Shown: positions 9,501-12,524 of the stretch, one piece after another
Layout of the letters: each line of letters opens with the position of its first letter
Position numbering within the stretch: position 1 is the first letter of the stretch
Assembly (NCBI GenBank): GCA_002887195.1
Contig: PJAB01001741.1
Location: 1 to 12,524, forward strand
Source of the DNA: Chrysochromulina parva
Lineage: Eukaryota; Haptophyta; Prymnesiales; Chrysochromulinaceae
Length of the DNA stretch: 12,524 nucleotides
Reading direction: 5' to 3'
The notes under the pieces: generated by a model
Seen by the model: only the letters and a program-made list of their open reading frames with translations
What the model was told of the DNA's origin: nothing
The model's database searches: none
Translations under genes and position numbers: made by a program

Positions 9501-9680
9501 AGCAACCCATGCACCCGCGGCCAAGGCAAACGCCGCGATGCCTGGCGGATGCGGCAAGTAGCTGCGGTCGACCTGCGGCCAGCGGCACAGCACGCGCGGC
9601 CGCCGCTGGGCGTCCACGCCGATGAGGCTGATGTAGGCAACGAGCGGGTGCGTCGCCATCCAAGACCACGCCGCTTTCAT
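2640..9680 (-). CDS. Giant DENN - GRAM/PH-like - CNH domain protein (probable Rab GEF/tether fusion), three exons
   Basis: Proposed exons are 9680-5203, 5129-4799 and 4457-2640, giving about 2208 aa. The N-terminus is a DENN domain. A uDENN-like start (VAYISLIGVDAQRRPRVL, about 10-30) precedes cDENN motifs LEWPHTYIPLLPSA and YLEAPCPFLIGL (about 232-262). The cDENN strand VLNLDLGTLQVPP follows at about 366-378, and a dDENN-like helical stretch at about 452-512. A helical, TPR-like region (about 670-750) and long Gly, Ala, Ser and Pro linkers come next. A GRAM/PH-like domain (about 1366-1510, core GLLVLTSERLIF) ends in the RDRWLASL helix. The CNH propeller (about 1563-2125) has HSLCVAHPDEYVLISIGSG and GLFVDPNGHVAKRSTIHW, as in VPS39/TGFBRAP1 N-termini. 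DENN domains act as Rab exchange factors; CNH domains occur in HOPS/CORVET tethers. Start: ATG 9680 has A at -3; a second ATG at 9659 is possible. The frame extends to 9818 only with GTG. The exon 3 5' boundary is uncertain. No post-CNH clathrin-repeat region is seen. Confidence 0.8.
4458..4798 (-). other. Proposed second intron of the DENN-CNH gene (acceptor uncertain)
   Basis: On the minus strand the donor AAG|GTGTGC follows the LILYK strand of the first CNH blade (exon end 4799). After it the frame degenerates into a Pro/Leu run and stops at 4744-4742. The acceptor CTCTGCGCCGCAG|GTCC at 4458 restores phase 0 into the frame holding the rest of the CNH domain. That frame is open all the way from 4796, so nearer phase-compatible acceptors remain possible, for example GGGACAG|TACT with exon start 4685. 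The interval has AT-richer, pyrimidine-rich stretches that look non-coding, plus a tandem duplication of CGCTGGCCGAGCC near 4500-4527. Confidence 0.55.
5130..5202 (-). other. First intron of the DENN-CNH gene, 73 bp, bounded by a 22/23-bp direct repeat
   Basis: On the minus strand the donor is ATAG|GTGGCTCGG (exon end 5203) and the acceptor is TTCCACAG|GTGGCTCGC (exon start 5129). The junction is phase 2 (AG|G, Arg). It joins RDR to WLASLELMRRAYLHAW in the other frame, completing the C-terminal helix of the GRAM/PH-like domain. Without splicing, exon 1 stops at TGA 5186-5184 after RWLGLP. Plus-strand blocks 5182-5204 and 5110-5131 are the same sequence apart from one inserted base. The intron interior contains the palindrome TTGCATGCAA (5161-5170). 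Confidence 0.88.
5704..5868 (-). repeat. Ala/Glu/Lys pentapeptide (15-bp) repeat array in the DENN-CNH linker
   Basis: On the minus strand this encodes a run of five-residue units of the type EKAAA and EKAAG, degenerating to SAAAV, DQAAV and DKAAA (about residues 1271-1326). The composition predicts a long solvent-exposed single alpha helix between the disordered linker and the GRAM/PH-like domain. The mix of near-identical 15-bp units (CCTTCTCTGCTGCAG and CCTTCTCTCCCGCAG) points to slippage or unequal exchange. Confidence 0.8.
6012..6105 (-). repeat. Four-copy 24-bp repeat encoding RADSGLxR units
   Basis: On the minus strand, four consecutive eight-residue units read HRADSGLM, RRADSGLV, RRADGGLV and RRASYV (about residues 1192-1223). 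Three units keep a Ser in a basic context (RADS or RRAS); RRAS matches the classic PKA-type R-R-x-S pattern. They sit in a disordered linker before the Ala/Glu/Lys helix. A phospho-regulatory array is an inference. Confidence 0.7.
6490..6549 (-). repeat. GCC/GGC triplet run encoding a polyglycine tract
   Basis: The plus strand reads nearly uninterrupted CCG/GCC triplets. On the coding minus strand these give long Gly runs broken by single Ser residues (about residues 1043-1064). This is a low-complexity flexible linker and a likely site of length variation. It also creates long spurious frames on the opposite strand. Confidence 0.85.
8594..8701 (-). repeat. Four-copy 27-bp repeat inside the DENN domain (EDENASAIP units)
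   Basis: Four 27-bp units start at plus-strand 8594, 8621, 8648 and 8675 and are almost identical (one unit has GCG for GCA). On the minus strand each encodes EDENASAIP. The array lies between the cDENN motif PFLIGL and the cDENN strand VLNLDLGTL. It therefore expands an acidic surface loop of the DENN fold to roughly 100 residues, rather than sitting in a linker between domains. Confidence 0.88.
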
Positions 9681-9756
9681 GTTAATACACACAACACGTA
9701 AGCAGCACAGCCGTGAAGACACTACGCGCAGTTTTCGCTGCTGCTGCTGTGAAACA

Positions 9757-9966
9757 CACAACGCGCGCTCTCCGGGCTCCCAAGCACGGGGGCCGCTATC
9801 CGGAGGCGTGGCCGACACAGCCTGCTATTACACAGGCCAAGCTGCAGATGCTGTTCAACACAACGCGCGCACACACTCCGGACCCCCAAGCACGAGAGCC
9901 ACTGTCGCTATGGACGGAGGTGTGGCCGACACAGCCCGTGCTAACACACCCGTATTAACACAGGCC
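9757..9966. repeat. Imperfect tandem duplication of about 100 bp
   Basis: Copy A (about 9757-9838) and copy B (about 9859-9966) share, in the same order, CACAACGCGCGC, CCAAGCACG, GTGGCCGACACAGCC and TAnnACACAGGCC-type blocks. The spacing between corresponding blocks is 102-114 bp. Copy A overlaps the GTG-initiated N-terminal extension of the DENN frame. This supports treating that extension as 5' UTR and promoter, not coding. Confidence 0.7.
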
Positions 9967-10138
9967 GTTAATCGGCGAAGCTTGGGGGAAGAGAGAGCGC
10001 CGGACTAGCATCTGCGCCAGACTGGTGCCCCCCTTCCCCTGAATGTATACCAGTAGTACCAATAGGGCCGCTGTTGGCGGCTGCCTCGGCTGCGGCAGCT
10101 TTCGCGGTGTAACGCCCTGCTGCCCTGCACACGTGGCG

Positions 10139-10203
10139 TGTGAACGTTAACACGACAAACGCGACAACCGGTGCTACGGCACTGTTACTGCCCGCTCAGA
10201 ATC
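10139..10203 (+). repeat. Dispersed direct repeat, copy 1
   Basis: The block starts with GTGTGAACGTTAAC, continues with ACAAACGCG and CAACCGGTGCTAC, and ends with CCCGCTCAGAAT. It recurs in the same orientation at 10692-10744, with about 10 bp missing in the middle of the second copy. The pair encloses roughly 490 bp without a gene. Confidence 0.75.
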
Positions 10204-10264
10204 GTGTGTTAGAAGTCACACAGACACACATTCACATTCACATCCATGTATTCACACCATGGCG

Positions 10265-10430
10265 GGTACATGTACCGCGCGGGGGCGGTGTGATGAATGC
10301 ACACCCGAACTATTGTTTTTCGAGTTTCGACTTTCAGTCAGTCAGTTTCGTCGCGGTCCCCCCGCGCTCACTTCTGTACACCGACTCAAAGGACGGCTCA
10401 GCCCCCTCGGTCAACACAAGTACATGTACT
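10265..10430. promoter_or_regulatory. Two 12-bp palindromes sharing the core GTACATGTAC
   Basis: GGTACATGTACC at 10265-10276 and AGTACATGTACT at 10419-10430 are both perfect palindromes with the same 10-bp core, 154 bp apart. The 8-bp inner core TACATGTA also occurs at 301-308 upstream of PIG-A. Their location in an upstream region fits binding sites for a dimeric factor (inference). Confidence 0.35.
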
Positions 10431-10562
10431 GAGTACTCGCTCGCTCGGACTGCTCAATTTCGCTAGTGAGGTTGGTCTCTCGTCTCTCCCAGCACACAGG
10501 GTGATCCCTTATGCTCGCTGCCCTATACTACCGGGCGGGATTGTTGCGATAGGCAATCAGGT

Positions 10563-10589
10563 GGGGGATGGGGGGAGGGGGGAATGGGG
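10563..10589 (+). other. G-quadruplex motif
   Basis: Runs of 5, 6, 6 and 4 G are separated by loops of 2 (AT), 1 (A) and 3 (AAT) bases, which satisfies the canonical intramolecular quadruplex pattern on the plus strand. It lies in the divergent intergenic region. Confidence 0.6.
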
Positions 10590-10691
10590 TTAGGACTTTG
10601 TCAACCGTCATCATAACTCTGCCGTCGTTGTTTTGCCGCAGCCTCTAGTACCCCCGCCGGCTCACCACACTCCACCGTCTCAAACGTGCAG

Positions 10692-10744
10692 CGTGAGCGT
10701 TAACGCGACAAACGCGGCAACCGGTGCTACCTCCCGCTCAGAAT
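10692..10744 (+). repeat. Dispersed direct repeat, copy 2
   Basis: This copy matches 10139-10203 in its GTTAACGCGACAAACGCG, CAACCGGTGCTAC and CCCGCTCAGAAT blocks. It has a few substitutions and lacks about 10 bp between the last two blocks. It may be a remnant of a mobile element end, or a local duplication. Confidence 0.75.
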
Positions 10745-11072
10745 TCACACACCTTACATGACCCCATACGTATGGCGCGGAGCATGCGCGAGCTGGAGGC
10801 GTTGAGGATGATTTGGGCGTCCACATCGGCTTGGATGGCGGTGGAGATGTTAGCGACGTGATGCGTGAGGAAGCTGGAATATGGGGGGACGATTTGAATA
10901 TGGATAGAATACGCCGGGACGATTGGAATATGGGGACGCCGGCGGCCCTCGCGAGACGCGCGAGGAGGCGACGGATGGTCATGAACGTGGCCACGAGCGC
11001 GCCGGTGGTGGGAGCGAGTGTTTTAAATAGGTCTCGGCGGTCAGGCGTTTGTTATGTGGGACTGACTCACTG

Positions 11073-11112
11073 TGTCGGTGCCGACATTGACTGCCGACAG
11101 TAAATGCCGACA
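11073..11112. repeat. TGCCGACA cluster with an inverted partner
   Basis: TGCCGACA occurs at 11079-11086, 11092-11099 and 11105-11112, a regular 13-bp spacing. TGTCGG at 11073-11078 forms a short inverted repeat with CCGACA at 11081-11086. The cluster lies upstream of the repeat-protein frame and could be an operator-like array. Confidence 0.4.
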
Positions 11113-11239
11113 GCCGAACGGCGGATTCGTCATGTCGCTGCAGAATTCCGCGCGGCTTTGCATCAAAGTCCTCACATGTTGACCGAGGGGTTAACAGGGT
11201 CCTTCGGGGGGACCGCTACGAAACCGACATTCTATCTGA

Positions 11240-12524
11240 AGTTCGCACGAAATTAACCCGAAATGGAAACCAAAGTCCCGCAGTCACCAAAAATACCCGC
11301 AATGCGTCCAGGTTGAAATTTCATTCCAAGTAGAGTCGTGTTACGCTCTTCGCCCTCTCTCGTTCCAGGAGGCTGAGTCCATCCAGAGCTCCATTCCAAG
11401 AGGAGTCCATCCAGTAACCGCCGCTTTCGCACCTTATACACCTTACGGCCGACCGGAGAAAGCGATGCTCGCGGCATCGGTCAAGGCGCACGCCGAGACC
11501 CACGCGGAATGTGACGAGAAGCAGGCGAAGCTCGCGGCTTCCTTCAAGGCGCACGCCGAGACGCAATGGACAAGTGATGAGGAGAGGAGGAATCTCATGG
11601 CATCGGTTCAGGCGCACGCCGAGACGCACGCAGAATATTACGAGGAGAAAGCCAAGCTCGCGGCATCGGTCAAGGCGCACGCCGAGTTGCAAGTGGCATA
11701 TAATGAGGAGAAGGCGAAGCTCGTGGCTTCGGTCAAGGCGCACGCAGAGACGCATGCGGCGTGCGTCTCGGCGTGCACCGCGTGTGACGAGGAGAAGGCA
11801 AAGCTCGCGGCTTCCTTCACGGCGCACGCCGAGACGCAGGTGACATATAACGAGGAGAAGGCGAAGCTCGCAGCATCGGTCAAGGCGCACGCAGAGACGC
11901 AAGTGGCATTCGATGAGGAGAAGGCCAAGCTCGTCGCATCGGTCAAGGCGCACGCGTTATCACAGGCCGAGGCCGAGAGCAAGGGCAACCGCGTGGTCAA
12001 CCAAACCTTCCAGAGAGTGATGAGCAACAACTCCCTCATGTGCGAGCTTGCTCAGACGCACGCGGAATGTGACGAGGAGAAGGGCAAGCTCGCGGCATCG
12101 GTCAAGGCGCACGCCGAGACGCAGGTGGCATACGACGGGGAGAAGGCGAAGCTCGCGGCATCGGTCAAGGCGCACGCCGAGACCCACGCGGAATGTGATG
12201 AGGAGAAGGCCAAGCTCGTCGCATCGGTCAAGGCGCATGCCGAGACGCACGCGGAATGTGACGAGGAGAAGGCGAAGTTCGCGGCATCGGTCAAGGCGCA
12301 CGCAGAGACGCAGGTGGAATGTGACGAGGAGAAGGCCAAGCTCGTCGCATCGGTCAAGGCGCACGCGTTAACACAGGCCGAGGCCGAGAGCAAGGGCAAC
12401 CGCTTGATCAACCAAACCTTCAAGAGAGTGATGAGCAACAACTCCCTCATGTGCGAGCTTGCTCAGACGCACGCGGAATGTGACGAGGAGAAGGCGAAGC
12501 TCGTGGCTTCGGTCAAGGCGCACG
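11240..12524 (+). CDS. Helical repeat protein of 21-residue units, 3'-truncated by the window edge
   Basis: The frame is open from after the TGA at 11237-11239 to the last base. The first in-frame ATG is 11465, giving 353 codons with no stop. Upstream in-frame sequence has an acceptor-like CTCTCTCGTTCCAG|GAGG ending at 11368, so the start may lie in an upstream exon. From 11465 the protein is built from units with the core KLAASVKAHAE plus a variable linker such as THAECDEEK or TQVAYDEEK. There are twelve full units and a partial one. A 32-residue non-repeat spacer (starting AEAESKGNR, with NQTF and MSNNSLMCELAQ) occurs twice, 411 bp apart. Each unit is three heptads long and rich in Ala, Lys and Glu, predicting a long helix or weak coiled coil. 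No signal peptide, membrane segment or known family is recognised. GC-ending codons on this strand favour it over the antisense frames. Confidence 0.6.
11468..12524 (+). repeat. 63-bp tandem repeat array with a 411-bp higher-order period
   Basis: Units of 63 bp (21 codons) share GTCAAGGCGCACGC, GAGGAGAAGG and similar blocks. Five units plus a 96-bp spacer make one 411-bp period. The spacer copies are 11960-12055 and 12371-12466, differing at only about four positions. This indicates recent duplication of whole 411-bp blocks on top of older 63-bp amplification. The array continues past the right edge. Confidence 0.9.

Larger units (their letters stand above)
9681..11239. other. Long divergent intergenic region between the DENN-CNH and repeat-protein genes
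   Basis: About 1.56 kb hold no gene I can support. The short open frames on either strand lack good starts, homology or coding-like codon use. The interval is rich in non-coding structure. It has an imperfect tandem duplication (9757-9966), a dispersed 53-65 bp repeat pair (10139-10203 and 10692-10744), CACATT microrepeats near 10215-10245 and two 12-bp GTACATGTAC palindromes. It also has a G-quadruplex motif (10563-10589), a 30-bp direct repeat near 10886-10933 and a TGCCGACA cluster (11073-11112). It must include the promoters of both flanking genes. Confidence 0.55.

Noticed and set aside
9681..9818. 46-residue N-terminal extension of the DENN frame
   Set aside because: It begins at GTG, not ATG, is not DENN-like, and overlaps the non-coding duplicated block at 9757-9838. 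ATG 9680 is preferred.
10140..10466. 108-codon plus-strand frame with a His/Ile microrepeat
   Set aside because: It has a GTG start, overlaps a dispersed repeat, includes a CACATT microsatellite translation, and shows no family resemblance.
10680..11103. Overlapping frames on both strands, with a brief impression of a histone-like stretch
   Set aside because: On inspection the residues do not follow H2A, H2B, H3 or H4 signatures. The plus-strand frame starts at TTG, and neither frame has support beyond length.
11321..12450. Several long minus-strand frames with repeating RLDRCREL or SACALTDA-type units
   Set aside because: They are reverse-strand shadows of the 63-bp coding repeat. They break repeatedly, whereas the plus-strand frame is open throughout and has GC-ending codons.
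11468..12524. Regular repeats considered as a CRISPR array
   Set aside because: The 63-bp units are contiguous, diverged and coding, without unique spacers between constant repeats, in a eukaryotic context.

Overview
The window is eukaryotic nuclear DNA, GC-rich and strongly GC at third codon positions. It has short GT-AG introns (73 and 75 bp), long low-complexity coding stretches, and genes for endomembrane functions: GPI-anchor synthesis and a DENN-type Rab exchange factor. There is no bacterial operon organisation. A GC-rich unicellular alga or similar protist is the most natural guess (inference; the lineage cannot be fixed from these bases). No rRNA, tRNA, CRISPR array or transposase gene was found.

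Layout. (1) 1-47, minus: probable first 15 codons of a gene leaving the left edge. (2) 48-602: divergent promoter region with a G-run/C-run hairpin block and three copies of TTTGTACG. (3) 603-2120, plus: PIG-A, the catalytic subunit of the GPI-GlcNAc transferase, two exons, 480 aa. (4) 2121-2639: convergent intergenic region. (5) 9680 down to 2640, minus: a giant gene of three proposed exons (about 2208 aa) with an N-terminal DENN domain, a GRAM/PH-like domain and a C-terminal CNH beta-propeller of the VPS39/TGFBRAP1 type. Disordered, repeat-rich linkers separate them. (6) 9681 to about 11239: long divergent intergenic region with duplicated blocks, a G-quadruplex motif and TACATGTA palindromes. 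(7) About 11240 to the right edge, plus: an open frame encoding a helical repeat protein built from 21-residue (63-bp) units in a 411-bp higher-order period, cut by the window end.

The most striking observation is that two independent short introns, in PIG-A and in the DENN gene, are each bounded by a near-perfect 19-23 bp direct repeat that runs across both splice junctions (AG|GT at each end). Exonic sequence downstream of the donor is copied downstream of the acceptor. This is the signature expected for introns born by tandem duplication of an exonic AGGT segment, or for an insertion with a long target-site duplication. The second is the DENN-GRAM-CNH architecture, which joins a Rab GEF module to a tethering-complex propeller in one polypeptide. 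PIG-A acts at the ER and the DENN-CNH protein presumably acts in membrane traffic; nothing in the sequence shows that the neighbouring genes are functionally linked.
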